From NCBI GenBank assembly GCA_021737325.1, contig JAIPED010000010.1:1-41452 (forward strand): a DNA stretch of 41,452 bases. The letters are read 5' to 3'. The stretch is from Deltaproteobacteria bacterium. GTDB lineage: Bacteria; Desulfobacterota; Syntrophia; Syntrophales; JAIPED01. Positions 28,980 to 37,945 of the stretch are shown here, piece after piece (position 1 is the first letter of the stretch; every line of letters begins with the position of its first letter). The notes under the pieces were generated by a model that worked only from the letters and a program-made list of their open reading frames with translations, made no database searches and was not told the origin of the DNA. Position numbers and translations under genes: made by a program.

Positions 28980-30083
28980 TTAATCTCCGATATTAATTAT
29001 GGTGGGTATCTTTGGTATGTTTGTCAGAATTTCGCAACCATTTTCTTTCACCAGTACGGTTTCTTCAATCCTAATCCCAAACTCCCCTGGCAGATAGACC
29101 CCCGGCTCAACCGTAACCACCATCCCCGCTAGCAAAACGGACTCCGAAATACTCGCAAGGCGAGGCTCCTCATGAATCGCCAAGCCCACTCCATGGCCCG
29201 TTGAATGGGTAAAGAACTCCTCCAGTTTATAAATAGCTAACACCTGACGAGCGGTGCGATCTATCTTCCGCGCCGTTACCCCCGCCTTTATCTCTTGGAT
29301 AGCCGCTTCTTGCGCCTGTTTTACCGCTTGATAGACCAATTTTTGTTTCTCCGTTATTCTATCAATAAAGAAAACAACCGTTTCATCCGAAGCATAGCCT
29401 CCTAACACCGCTCCGCAATCAATTAGTAACACATCCCCGTTGGATAACACGCGGTTGGTAGGTTGTGCGTGTGGCAGTGCGGAATTTTCTCCCGAGGCAA
29501 CGATGGTCGCAAAAGCCATCGCCTCTGCTCCTGCAAGCCTTGTCCGATAATCAATCTCCGCCGCCAAATCTTGCTCTGTAGCATTACGCGGGAGGGAAGC
29601 CATGATTCCCGTAACCGCTTGGGCAACGATTTTTGCTGCCTGTCTGATACAAGAAAGTTCGTACTCGTCCTTAATGGCCCTGATAGCATCCAGCTCTCCC
29701 AGCGGAGAGAGCTGGATGCCATTATCTACCCTTTGTCTTACCCTCGCTAGCAGGGAAAAACTGCAATACTCCGCCTCAAACCCCACATGCTGATAACCCT
29801 TTTCACCTATGATCCGCGCAATCCCCTCGCTTTTTTCGCGGTATTCCGCAGTGGCAATACCAGTAACCTCCCGCTTTACCTGATTGGTATAGCGACCATC
29901 AAAAAGCAAAATCATCTCCGTCTCAGAGACCAACAACGCTCCGTCTGAACCTGAAAAACCAGTCAAATAGCGAATATTTTTCATGTTTATTACAATAATA
30001 GCATCCTGCCGCGCCGCCATTAAGCGAAGCTTGATCCTTTGGTACCGGAGGGAATAGTCTATAGATAAAGAATTGTGCGGCAT
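28980..30083 (-). CDS. M24 metallopeptidase, Xaa-Pro aminopeptidase type
   Basis: Cytosolic two-metal exopeptidase that removes N-terminal residues before Pro. The 367 residues have a creatinase-like N-terminal domain (NMKNIRYLTGFSGSDGALL) and the pita-bread catalytic domain. Metal ligands are seen in order: LLIDCGA (Asp), GGYASDET (Asp), THSTGHGVGL (His), TVEPGVYL (Glu) and IRIEETV (Glu). The start codon overlaps the stop of the upstream TPR gene by one base (TAATG), and gcvH-like follows by three bases, so the three form one operon. The PepP/PepQ/YpdF subtype is uncertain. Confidence 0.92.
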   Translation of the reverse strand: MPHNSLSIDYSLRYQRIKLRLMAARQDAIIVINMKNIRYLTGFSGSDGALLVSETEMILLFDGRYTNQVKREVTGIATAEYREKSEGIARIIGEKGYQHVGFEAEYCSFSLLARVRQRVDNGIQLSPLGELDAIRAIKDEYELSCIRQAAKIVAQAVTGIMASLPRNATEQDLAAEIDYRTRLAGAEAMAFATIVASGENSALPHAQPTNRVLSNGDVLLIDCGAVLGGYASDETVVFFIDRITEKQKLVYQAVKQAQEAAIQEIKAGVTARKIDRTARQVLAIYKLEEFFTHSTGHGVGLAIHEEPRLASISESVLLAGMVVTVEPGVYLPGEFGIRIEETVLVKENGCEILTNIPKIPTIINIGD

Positions 30084-30670
30084 TAAGAAGTAGTTCCCTT
30101 CCTCTCCAATTGGGAAAGGAAGATGTTTAACCTCCCTATCTGGCTGGCGCGTTGCGAGGAAGCGCGAGGGAGTGATGCTAACATCGCTTGTGCCTCTTTG
30201 TTGTTGGCATCACTGTCTATGATTTTTTGGAGAATCTCGGAACAAGTATCCAGGTGCCCCTGCTCTAAAAACAATCTGGCGATTGTCGTGGTTAAAAATT
30301 CTGGCGGTAGCCCTTCTTTGGTATCGTCCTCCATTACGATATCTTCCGAAGTGTCGGTACATTTAAGAGGACTAGCAACACCCCCTTCTCGCATGGGCTG
30401 GGCCGAAGGCTCTCCACCCTTTGGGGTATCAACCTTGCTTTTCCCCTCTGCAATTGTTTGCCCCATCACCGCTGCAACATCGCCGTTGCGGGATGCGAGA
30501 TCCTGCCGAATCCTGGCAGCGACTTCTTTTTGGCATAGTTGGCTAAGGGCGCAGGAGAACGCAAAACGGACAATGATATCGTGGGGATCTTGTAAAAGAC
30601 GCCTGTGGGCAAGTGAAAGAACTTCCGCACACAGGGCTTCATCCAGTAGCTGGTCATTACCATCCATCAT
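30083..30670 (-). CDS. TPR-containing protein of unknown function
   Basis: A 195-residue soluble protein. The N-terminal 65 residues are helical. The middle (80-125) is acidic and disordered (EDIVMEDDTKEGLPP). Residues 122-168 fit one tetratricopeptide hairpin (TIARLFLEQGHLDTCSEILQ, then DANNKEAQAMLASL). No enzyme motif is present. Two ATGs in tandem follow GGAGAAGG. It is joined to the M24 peptidase gene by a one-base overlap. I do not recognise the family; a scaffold role is possible. Confidence 0.75.
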   Translation of the reverse strand: MMDGNDQLLDEALCAEVLSLAHRRLLQDPHDIIVRFAFSCALSQLCQKEVAARIRQDLASRNGDVAAVMGQTIAEGKSKVDTPKGGEPSAQPMREGGVASPLKCTDTSEDIVMEDDTKEGLPPEFLTTTIARLFLEQGHLDTCSEILQKIIDSDANNKEAQAMLASLPRASSQRASQIGRLNIFLSQLERKGTTS

Positions 30671-30757
30671 CCTTCTCCACGCTCAGCAAATTAGCATGGA
30701 GCTAATGCCCTGTCAACCAGCTCTCCGTGAACGAAGCCCTCTATTAGAATAAAAATG

Positions 30758-31723
30758 TTAACTTTTCAGAAATCTTTGGGCAATCCTTTCGGCAAGGGAG
30801 TAGGGGTCGCTTGTCTTCGCCATCAACTCCTCAACCATGGCATCAATGGTGCCTTCTGTTATAAGCTTATCCATTATCGGTTCATAGACGGTGTTGCGAA
30901 TTGCTTCACTTAATTCCACCGCCGCTTTTCTCCTCTCGCGTGAAACCATCAATTCGCTGGCAAGCAGATGCTGATGATGCTCTTCTATCTTTTGGGTAAG
31001 CTCCGCGACGGAGTTGTTAAACGATTCGGGAACAAAAGAATTTTCCACCTTAACTATCGGCGGTCTCCAACCAGAGGCAAAAGCCGAGGCAGGGGCCATA
31101 TCTAAAAGGGACACTAACTCCCGATATAGCTTTGAACCGCCATCACGATCAGCCTTGTTAATGACAAAAATATCGGCGATCTCCATAATCCCCGCTTTTA
31201 TCGCCTGAATTTCATCGCCCATACCAGGAATAAGCACCACCAGCACCGTGTGGGAATGGTTAATTATATCAACTTCTTGCTGGCCAGTACCCACAGTTTC
31301 CACCAAAATAACTTCCTTGCCCATGACATCCATGATGTGGATGGCATCACCAACGGCCTTTGCCAACCCACCAAGAGCACAACGAGTGGCAAGCGAGCGG
31401 ACAAAAACACCTTCATCCTCCGCATGCTTTTGCATCCGTACACGGTCACCAAGGATCGCCCCGCCAGTAAAGGGGCTGGTAGGATCGACCGCCAGCACCC
31501 CAACCTTCTTCTGCTTTTGGCGAAGCTGGGTAACAATGCCATCAACAAGGGTTGATTTTCCCGCACCGGGCGGCCCTGTAATGCCCACAATGTGGGCATT
31601 ACCCGTGAGCGGAAAAAGCTTTTTTATGGTCGAACGCGCCTCCAGAACTCCATCCTCAATGCGGCGAATGAGGCGCGACGCCGTCCTTACATCACCTTCT
31701 TGTATTTTCTTTACCGTTTCCAC
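30758..31723 (-). CDS. meaB: MeaB/ArgK-type GTPase chaperone of a B12 acyl-CoA mutase
   Basis: G3E-family P-loop GTPase that loads and protects the adenosylcobalamin cofactor of acyl-CoA mutases. The 321 residues show G1 GPPGAGKST (about 50), the family block VDPTSPFTGGAILGDRVRM, G3-region ETVGTGQQEVD, G4 NKAD and a C-terminal helical dimerisation arm. It begins with GTG three bases after the stop of the B12-binding subunit, which fixes its partner. The Mg-binding Asp and switch III area appear normal. The old name ArgK is misleading. Confidence 0.94.
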   Translation of the reverse strand: METVKKIQEGDVRTASRLIRRIEDGVLEARSTIKKLFPLTGNAHIVGITGPPGAGKSTLVDGIVTQLRQKQKKVGVLAVDPTSPFTGGAILGDRVRMQKHAEDEGVFVRSLATRCALGGLAKAVGDAIHIMDVMGKEVILVETVGTGQQEVDIINHSHTVLVVLIPGMGDEIQAIKAGIMEIADIFVINKADRDGGSKLYRELVSLLDMAPASAFASGWRPPIVKVENSFVPESFNNSVAELTQKIEEHHQHLLASELMVSRERRKAAVELSEAIRNTVYEPIMDKLITEGTIDAMVEELMAKTSDPYSLAERIAQRFLKS

Positions 31724-31726
31724 CGT

Positions 31727-32131
31727 CTATTCTCTCACCATTACATTTTTGCGTACCCATTCTACGATGCCATCCAGCGTCGCCCCAGGGGTGAAGATCT
31801 CCTTTATGCCAGAATCATAGAGCATCTTAAAATCCTGTTCAGGAATAATCCCGCCGCCGATAACACAGATATCCTCCGCTTTTCTTTCCTTCAGCGCGGT
31901 AACAACGGCAGGGAAAAGATAGCGATGCGCCCCTGATAAACAGCTAAGCCCAACCAAATCAACATCCTCTTGCACCGCCGCAGCGGCAATTTGCTCGGGC
32001 GTTTGATGACAACCCGTATATATGACCTCAAAACCAGCATCGCGAAAACACCGTGCTAACACCCGTGCTCCGCGGTCATGACCATCAAGCCCTGGCTTTG
32101 CCACCATTACCCGCAATGTTCTCTTCGCCAT
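31727..32131 (-). CDS. icmB: B12-binding small subunit of acyl-CoA mutase
   Basis: A 134-residue cobalamin-binding Rossmann subunit. The ATG at 32131 after AAGGAGG is clearly better than the track's longer start. It has DGHDRG (DxHxxG, His as lower axial Co ligand) at about residue 15, then VGLSCLSGAHRYLFP (SxL motif) and VIGGGIIPEQDF (GG motif). The size equals IcmB or the small subunit of split methylmalonyl-CoA mutases. It follows the large subunit by 16 nt and precedes meaB by 3 nt. I assign it as icmB because of the large-subunit residues. mcmA2 is the alternative name. Confidence 0.85.
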   Translation of the reverse strand: MAKRTLRVMVAKPGLDGHDRGARVLARCFRDAGFEVIYTGCHQTPEQIAAAAVQEDVDLVGLSCLSGAHRYLFPAVVTALKERKAEDICVIGGGIIPEQDFKMLYDSGIKEIFTPGATLDGIVEWVRKNVMVRE

Positions 32132-32147
32132 TTTTACCCTTTCCTCC

Positions 32148-33836
32148 TTAGAATAGCCCTGGGTCTCGGTATTCCCCATAGGCCTCTCGATAAATGTCAC
32201 AAATTTCTTGTACGCTTGCCATATTTTTAACGGCTTCAATGCAAAAAGGCATTACATTTTCTCCCTTCTTGCAGGCGTTCTTCAGGTTGTCCAAGGCTGA
32301 TTTTACCGCCTTGCCATCGCGCCTACGGCGGACCGATGCGAGGCTGGCAATTTGCTGTTTTTCCACTTCGTCATCAATTTCCACAAGTGGAATAGGCACC
32401 TCTTCCGTGGTTAAATACTTGTTAATCCCGATCATTATTTTTTCGCCCGCATCTATTTGCCGCTGGTACTTATAGGCGGCATCGGCTATTTCCATCTGGG
32501 GGTAACCCTTTTCAATCGCCGCTACCATTCCGCCCATTTCATCAATCTTGTGAATGTACTCCCAAGCCTGCCTTTCCATCTCATTGGTTAGGGACTCAAC
32601 AAAGTAAGAACCGGCCAGGGGGTCAATTGTATTGGCCACCCCCGTCTCCTCCGCAATGATTTGTTGGGTGCGTAACGCTATTTGTACGGCGTGGTCAGAA
32701 GGAAGGCACAGAACCTCGTCAAGAGAGTTGGTATGCAAAGACTGCGTTCCTCCCAGCACCGCAGACAAGGCTTCGGTGGCAGTGCGGATTACATTGTTGT
32801 ATGGTTGTTGAGCGGTTAGCGAGCAACCCGCCGTTTGTGTGTGAAAGCGCATCCACCAGGAGCGGGGATCCTTTGCTTTATAGCGGTCGCGCATCGCCCG
32901 CGCCCAAATGCGGCGAGCAGCACGGAACTTGGCTATTTCCTCAAAAAAATCAATATGAGCGTTGAAGAAGAAAGATAACCTCGGCGCGAATTCATCGACA
33001 TCCATCTGCTTGCGGCGTAGCACATCCTCAACATATTCCATGCCATCACGCAGGGTAAAAGCCAGCTCCTGCGCCGCCGTCGAACCCGCCTCCCGTATAT
33101 GATAACCGCTAATACTAATGGTGTTCCAACGAGGCACATACTTGGTGCCAAACTCAACGGTATCGGAGACCAGCTTGACAGAGGGTTCTGGCGGGCACAT
33201 GAATGTCTTTTGCGCGATAAACTCCTTGAGCATATCGTTTTGTATCGTTCCGCCAATCTTGGAAAGGGGAATGCCTTTAATCTCCGCCGCCGCGCAATAC
33301 ATTGCCCAAAGAACCGTCGCGGGGGGGTTGATGGTCATGGAGGTTGTAACTTGATCCATGGGGATGCCATCAACCAACTGTAAAAAGTCGTCCAAGGTGT
33401 CAATGGCAACTCCGCATTTGCCGCATTCGCCTCTGGCCTTGGGAGAATCGGTGTCGTAACCCATCAGCGTTGGATAATCAAAGGCGGTGGAAAGACCAGT
33501 TTGCCCTTCACGAAGCAACATATGCCACCGTTCGTTGGTCGTTTTGGCGCTACCCATTCCCGAAAACATGCGGAATGTCCAATACTTGCCTCTATACCCG
33601 GTTGCCTGATTGCCTCGGGTAAAAGGAAACTGCCCAGGAGCAGACAGATCGTTAGCAAAATCAAGATCCTTGATGTCTTCTGGCGTGTATAGCCGTTTTA
33701 TAGGAAGGCTAGAGACCGTTGACCAGTGGGCTTCAGGCTTCTGATCTGCCTGCTTGGCCACCGCCCTTTTTACCTCGTCTTCCCATTTTTTCCGTGTTTC
33801 ACTGGATTGTTCTAATACCTCTTTTACAAAATACAC
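32148..33836 (-). CDS. icmA: B12-dependent acyl-CoA mutase large subunit, isobutyryl-CoA mutase-like
   Basis: A 562-residue radical mutase barrel without its own B12 domain. It starts with GTG after AAAGGGGG. It has TRGNQATGYRGKYWT, GTIQNDMLKEF, SISGYHIREAG (His246 near the cofactor) and FHTQTAGCSLTAQQPYNN. By alignment from memory, the residue replacing the methylmalonyl-CoA mutase substrate Tyr89 is Phe91 (RMFSG) and that replacing Arg207 is Gln209 (EFIAQKTF). Phe plus Gln is the reported isobutyryl-CoA mutase pair, and the 562+134 split equals IcmA/IcmB. It probably interconverts isobutyryl- and butyryl-CoA. Automated annotation would call it methylmalonyl-CoA mutase. Confidence 0.85.
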   Translation of the reverse strand: MYFVKEVLEQSSETRKKWEDEVKRAVAKQADQKPEAHWSTVSSLPIKRLYTPEDIKDLDFANDLSAPGQFPFTRGNQATGYRGKYWTFRMFSGMGSAKTTNERWHMLLREGQTGLSTAFDYPTLMGYDTDSPKARGECGKCGVAIDTLDDFLQLVDGIPMDQVTTSMTINPPATVLWAMYCAAAEIKGIPLSKIGGTIQNDMLKEFIAQKTFMCPPEPSVKLVSDTVEFGTKYVPRWNTISISGYHIREAGSTAAQELAFTLRDGMEYVEDVLRRKQMDVDEFAPRLSFFFNAHIDFFEEIAKFRAARRIWARAMRDRYKAKDPRSWWMRFHTQTAGCSLTAQQPYNNVIRTATEALSAVLGGTQSLHTNSLDEVLCLPSDHAVQIALRTQQIIAEETGVANTIDPLAGSYFVESLTNEMERQAWEYIHKIDEMGGMVAAIEKGYPQMEIADAAYKYQRQIDAGEKIMIGINKYLTTEEVPIPLVEIDDEVEKQQIASLASVRRRRDGKAVKSALDNLKNACKKGENVMPFCIEAVKNMASVQEICDIYREAYGEYRDPGLF

Positions 33837-33988
33837 ATTAATTCCCCCTTTCCCTTATAATCTCTCTATTTTGCTGGAATTTAACAAGCACCCCCCTCGC
33901 CCGCTAAACCCTTTATCGCACATAGGCAATTACAACCTTTTTGTTATTCACCACCCCGTCACATTACTCCCCCAGACATCATAGCAGG

Positions 33989-35122
33989 CTATTTGCCGCG
34001 GATAATCTCTCCTGCTTGAATGACCTTCATTATTTCCACTGTTCCCGTGGCGGGAAACAACTCCATCGCATCGTTAAGCAATCCTGCCAGGCGATATTCA
34101 GGGCTAACCCCGTATCCCCCCAAAATCTGTATTGCTTTCTTCGTAACATCAAAGCCAACTTCCGCTCCCACAGCCTTTGCCCTGGCGGAATACTTGGCTA
34201 TCTCTTTGGCGTTGGCCCCCGCATCCAGCATGGCGGCGGGTTGATAAATAACCCAACGGGCCTTTTCTATTTCTGTTTCCATCTCTGCCAATAAAAACTG
34301 GATATTTTGGAGCTTGCTGATCGGACTCCCGTACAGCACCCGCTCTTGGGCATACTTCAGGGCAATGGCAAAAGCGCCTGCGGCTATTCCCAAACCAATG
34401 GCGCCGATGGAGGGCCGCGTCAGGGTAAAAGCTCCCATCGCCAGAGGTAAACCGTTGCCCTTACCACCAACTATGTTGGCGTCGGAAACATAACAGTTAT
34501 CAAAAACCAGCTCACTCACATCGCTCGATTTAAAACCCATTTGTTTTTCGCGACGAGCAACAATAAATCCTGGGGTTCCTTTTTCCACAAGTAGAATGCT
34601 GGCTTTCTCTCCCGTTTTTGCCAGCACCAAACAAACATCGGCAATGCCACCGCTGGTGATATAAACCTTGCGACCCGCAATGCTGTAACCTCCCTCTTGG
34701 GGGGTAGCGATGGTGCCGATATTGGCGAGATCCGAGCCACCTGTGGGTTCCGTTGCTGCAATACAGGCAAACTTCTCCCCCGCGATAATAGGTTTAAGAT
34801 AGCGTGCGCGTTGTTCGTCGGTGCCATGCTGACCTAGAAGATGGATGGAAACCTGCGCCACCTCCATGAAAAAAGCCAACGAAGGATAAACCTTCGCAAT
34901 CTCTTCAATAGCGAACAAGCCCGCCAAAAATCCTGCCCCTGCACCGCCGTTTTCGGGTTTAACATTCAGCCCCAGAAAACCTTGTTGCCCGAGCTGGCGG
35001 GCCAGGGAAAAAGGGAAATCGCCGCTTTCCTCATACTTTTGATAATCATTGAGAAGATAGATCTTGGCAAAATCCGCCGCCATTTCGCGGATCATTTTCT
35101 GCTCTTTAGCTAGCTGAAACAT
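33989..35122 (-). CDS. Acyl-CoA dehydrogenase family protein with altered catalytic-base position
   Basis: A 377-residue flavoprotein of the acyl-CoA dehydrogenase fold: N-terminal helices, FAD loop AATEPTGGSDLANIG, middle beta domain with KVYITSGGIADVCLVLAKT, and C-terminal helices with ERVLYGSPISKLQNIQF and ILGGYGVSPEYRLAG. The C-terminal catalytic Glu normally in xEGT is Thr359 (FPATGTVEI). The alternative helix-G Glu of isovaleryl-type enzymes is Thr235 (FTLTRPS). So neither known base is present. It begins 90 nt after the large dehydrogenase. ATG after a GGGGGG run. Substrate unknown. Confidence 0.85.
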   Translation of the reverse strand: MFQLAKEQKMIREMAADFAKIYLLNDYQKYEESGDFPFSLARQLGQQGFLGLNVKPENGGAGAGFLAGLFAIEEIAKVYPSLAFFMEVAQVSIHLLGQHGTDEQRARYLKPIIAGEKFACIAATEPTGGSDLANIGTIATPQEGGYSIAGRKVYITSGGIADVCLVLAKTGEKASILLVEKGTPGFIVARREKQMGFKSSDVSELVFDNCYVSDANIVGGKGNGLPLAMGAFTLTRPSIGAIGLGIAAGAFAIALKYAQERVLYGSPISKLQNIQFLLAEMETEIEKARWVIYQPAAMLDAGANAKEIAKYSARAKAVGAEVGFDVTKKAIQILGGYGVSPEYRLAGLLNDAMELFPATGTVEIMKVIQAGEIIRGK

Positions 35123-35212
35123 CGCCCCCCCCTTTTTGTGATGTTAATACAAACAGCCGCCCCGCCAATGCCACCGCTATGGATGGCTCCCCCTTGGCCA
35201 ATTAGTTAAAAG

Positions 35213-36910
35213 CTACTCCTTCATGGAATACAAACCGTTTAAGGAATAGACATCATCCCGCCACACTTTTTCTAACCTCGCCAAATTAGCATCGGGTTTG
35301 CGAATCATCTTCAAGAAAATCTCCATCTGCTTGGGCGTGGAGCTGGTTTTGCTGTAGAGTTGCAGGGCAAATTTCGAAAAATCGTGGACCATAAAGTCAA
35401 AAATCTGGTCCACCAGATAATCTGCCACGGAATAGATCTTCGCGTTTTCAATAACGAGTTGCCCATAAGCGACGAGGGTGAACAATTCACCAACGGAAAG
35501 GAGAAAATCGATATCTTGGCTTTGTTCCTTGTCGGGTGTCGCATTGAGCATAAACTCTCGGAAAGTCTCAATCTGCGATTTGAAGATCTCCACATTGGGA
35601 GTGCTAATGCTGTTGTAGGCAACTTGGTAATCGTGGAATTGGATCTTGCCCAATCCTTTAGTCGGCCCTTGATTAAACAAGAAGTCATCGTTTGCCGCTT
35701 CGCTTCGTTGGTCAATGGTGGGGAATGTTCCTGGATTGAAGAAGTAGTTGGGCATGAATTTTACAATTAACGCCATGTTAACATGTACTGTACCTTCTAA
35801 TTTCGGCAAGGCGCGGATATCACGAGCCGCCATTTCAAAGAAGGTGTCCTTTTCAAAACCCTTCGCCGCGATAACATCCCACAGAAGATTCATCACCTCT
35901 TCGCCTTGTGTGGTAACCTTCATCTTCATAATGGGGTTGAATAGCAGATACCTTCTATCTGCAACTCCCGCCGCCCGCATATAATCAGCCGCCCGCAAAC
36001 CAAAAAGGCGCATAGCCAGCAAACGGGCATAGGCATCGGTGAATAGTAGTTTGATATGGGGAAAATCCGTAACATACTTGCCAAAGAGATTTCGCCGAGA
36101 GGCGTGGTTAATCGCTTCATAGAGGGAGTGAGTGCACATACCAATAGACGCCCAGCCCAGGTTATACTTGCCCACATTAATGGTGTTCAGCGCCGCGTCC
36201 CAGGCTTCGGTCCCCGTTGCCAACATATCCTCGGGGGCGAGGGGATAATCATGCAGGGCGAAATTCGCCACATAGTTTTGGCTATCAACAACATTCTTCT
36301 TTAGCTCGTATTGCTTATGCTCAAAGTTAGAAACAAAAAAGGCGTATTCATTCGTATCTGCAAACCTGCCGAAGGTAGAAACCATCTTCGCTTCGTTGCC
36401 ATTGCCGATGTAGTATTTTTCTCCGTTGGCCAGCCAGCCGCCGTTGCCTTGTGGGGTTAAGACCATATCGGTGGAATAGATATCGGCTCCATGCTCGCGC
36501 TCAGAAAGGCCAAAAGCAAAAATCTCACCTTCCCGCAGATATTTTGCCGCCCGCGCCCGTAGCGCATCATTCTTGCTCATCCAGATAGGCCCTAGCCCCA
36601 GGATGGAAACCTGCCAGGTGTACCAATAGGCCAATCCATAAAAACCCAAAACCTCGCTGAGGCCGCAGTTGCGCCAGGTATCCCAGCGGGTGGAGCCATC
36701 ACCTTCCTTGGCGGGGGTGAGGAAGTTAGCAAAAAGTTTCTCGCGCTTCTGAAAATCAAGAAAATCACGATACCAAACTCGCTTGGAATCATCTTCTTTA
36801 ATGCGTCGCTTGCCCTTTTGCTCAAAGAAGGAAATTGTCTTGTGGATGAGCTCCGCAGAGGTGTTGTCGGGATAGTAACGATCGTAATTCTTGGGATTAA
36901 AAAGGTGCAT
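35213..36910 (-). CDS. Large acyl-CoA dehydrogenase (about 565 residues)
   Basis: An oversized acyl-CoA dehydrogenase. About 80 extra N-terminal residues lie ahead of the core. The FAD segment is FGLSEREHGADIYSTD, the middle domain holds ANGEKYYIGNGNEAKM, and the C-terminal catalytic motif is LPKLEGTVHVN with Glu372 intact. An extra C-terminal helical region (about 430-565) follows. The GAGGAGAGG before the ATG makes the start firm. It is the first gene of the 30-kb minus-strand run, facing away from the cyclophilin gene. It feeds electrons to EtfAB. Chain-length preference cannot be read. Confidence 0.88.
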   Translation of the reverse strand: MHLFNPKNYDRYYPDNTSAELIHKTISFFEQKGKRRIKEDDSKRVWYRDFLDFQKREKLFANFLTPAKEGDGSTRWDTWRNCGLSEVLGFYGLAYWYTWQVSILGLGPIWMSKNDALRARAAKYLREGEIFAFGLSEREHGADIYSTDMVLTPQGNGGWLANGEKYYIGNGNEAKMVSTFGRFADTNEYAFFVSNFEHKQYELKKNVVDSQNYVANFALHDYPLAPEDMLATGTEAWDAALNTINVGKYNLGWASIGMCTHSLYEAINHASRRNLFGKYVTDFPHIKLLFTDAYARLLAMRLFGLRAADYMRAAGVADRRYLLFNPIMKMKVTTQGEEVMNLLWDVIAAKGFEKDTFFEMAARDIRALPKLEGTVHVNMALIVKFMPNYFFNPGTFPTIDQRSEAANDDFLFNQGPTKGLGKIQFHDYQVAYNSISTPNVEIFKSQIETFREFMLNATPDKEQSQDIDFLLSVGELFTLVAYGQLVIENAKIYSVADYLVDQIFDFMVHDFSKFALQLYSKTSSTPKQMEIFLKMIRKPDANLARLEKVWRDDVYSLNGLYSMKE

Positions 36911-37090
36911 TATGCCTCTCCTCGCTGCTGTTGTTTCTTCCGTTTAACGCCTCGTGGTGGGTAGCACATGAGGAAAAGAAAAACAAAGAAAAACAGCCCC
37001 GCATTCCCGTAGGGTGTGGTGTCGCAACCTAGGGCATAAACGCCGTCCTAAAGCTGCCCCGCGTGGGCGGGATATTTACCCCCCCCGCTT

Positions 37091-37119
37091 TTGACTTTTC
37101 CCCGCTAAGCGGGTATGCG
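37091..37119 (+). promoter_or_regulatory. Candidate promoter for the cyclophilin gene
   Basis: TTGACT (37091-37096) and TATGCG (37114-37119) are 17 nt apart. The spacer carries the small palindrome CCCGCTAAGCGGG, which might be a protein site or chance. It lies 39 nt before the start codon in the divergent gap of the dehydrogenase and cyclophilin genes. The rest of this 247-nt gap holds G/C tracts and no other feature. Confidence 0.4.
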
Positions 37120-37157
37120 CGTCCGCCATACCATCGCCCTGAAGGAGTGTTTTATCA

Positions 37158-37745
37158 ATGAAAACAATTAAATTGGTGCTGATTGTGTGTTTGTTGGTTG
37201 TTCCCACCGCCTTGGCGGAAGCGAGATATAATTCAAAGGAGATAGGCGAGATGCAAAATTCTATTGCGGTAATCGAAACCCAGTTTGGTAACATGGAAAT
37301 TAGTTTTAAGCCGGAAGTAGCCCCCAATCATGTGCGCCAGTTTATCAAGCTGGCAAAATCAGGTTTTTATGATGGAACCTCGTTTCACCGTGTCATTCCT
37401 GGGTTTATGATCCAAGGGGGTTGTCCCCATTCTAAAAAAGAAGATCGCTCGTTGCACGGAACGGGTGGACCTGGATACAACATTGCGGCGGAGTTTAATG
37501 CAACACCCCACAAGCGGGGCATTGTCTCCATGGCGCGAGCACAAAATCCCGATAGCGCGGGAAGCCAATTTTTTATCTGTGTTGCCAATGCCCCCTCGCT
37601 GGATGGGCAGTACACGGTGTTTGGTGAGGTCATCGTAGGGATGGATGTTGCCGATAGAATCGTGGCGCAATCCCGCGACCGCAACGATAACCCCTTGGCC
37701 AAAATCGAGATGAAGGTGAAAATCATCGAGGCGCAGGATAAATAA
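37158..37745 (+). CDS. ppiA: Periplasmic cyclophilin-type peptidyl-prolyl isomerase
   Basis: Speeds cis-trans isomerisation of Xaa-Pro bonds. It has 195 residues. A signal peptide covers residues 1-20 (KTIKLVLIVCLLVV core, cleavage near ALAEA), so it acts outside the cytosol. Catalytic and binding residues are in SFHRVIPGFMIQGG (the Arg), GIVSMARAQNPDSAGSQFFI and LDGQYTVFGEV. AAGGAG lies ahead of the ATG. This is the shorter bacterial type lacking the Trp-containing loop of human CypA. It is the last backbone gene before the cassette region. Confidence 0.93.
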   Translation: MKTIKLVLIVCLLVVPTALAEARYNSKEIGEMQNSIAVIETQFGNMEISFKPEVAPNHVRQFIKLAKSGFYDGTSFHRVIPGFMIQGGCPHSKKEDRSLHGTGGPGYNIAAEFNATPHKRGIVSMARAQNPDSAGSQFFICVANAPSLDGQYTVFGEVIVGMDVADRIVAQSRDRNDNPLAKIEMKVKIIEAQDK

Positions 37746-37945
37746 AGCCCCCGAAAACTACGAGGTATGGTTTTTGCTATTAGTCCTGCCATGACGGATA
37801 ACCGCGAAAGGAACCTTCTGGTGATAAGACGAGCCATGCAAAACAGAAGGAGACCTTCGCACAACCGCACGAGCTAGCCTCTCGGTGTTACTCCCATACC
37901 CGTCGGAGTTTACACCCGCGCAGATGGGCGCGGGGATAAACTGCG
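37746..37945. other. Junction between backbone and cassette region
   Basis: No gene is seen. Bases 37853-37912 match, with about one difference in four, a stretch at 40911-40962 on the far side of the cassette array (shared CACAAC, GCAC, TAGCCTC, TGTTACTCCC and ACCCGT blocks). The array is therefore bracketed by copies of the same dispersed repeat. The remainder is unassigned. Confidence 0.6.
37853..37912 (+). repeat. Dispersed repeat arm, left of cassette array
   Basis: Begins CTTCGCACAACCGCACG and runs to the TGTTACTCCCATACCCG block. It matches, imperfectly, the region starting at 40907. It is part of the repeat family whose tail is CTTGCACAAC. Confidence 0.65.

Noticed and set aside
30671-30757. 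Hairpin ATTAGC...GCTAAT after meaB as a terminator.
   Set aside because: Only a six-base stem without a T-run. Not enough to call.
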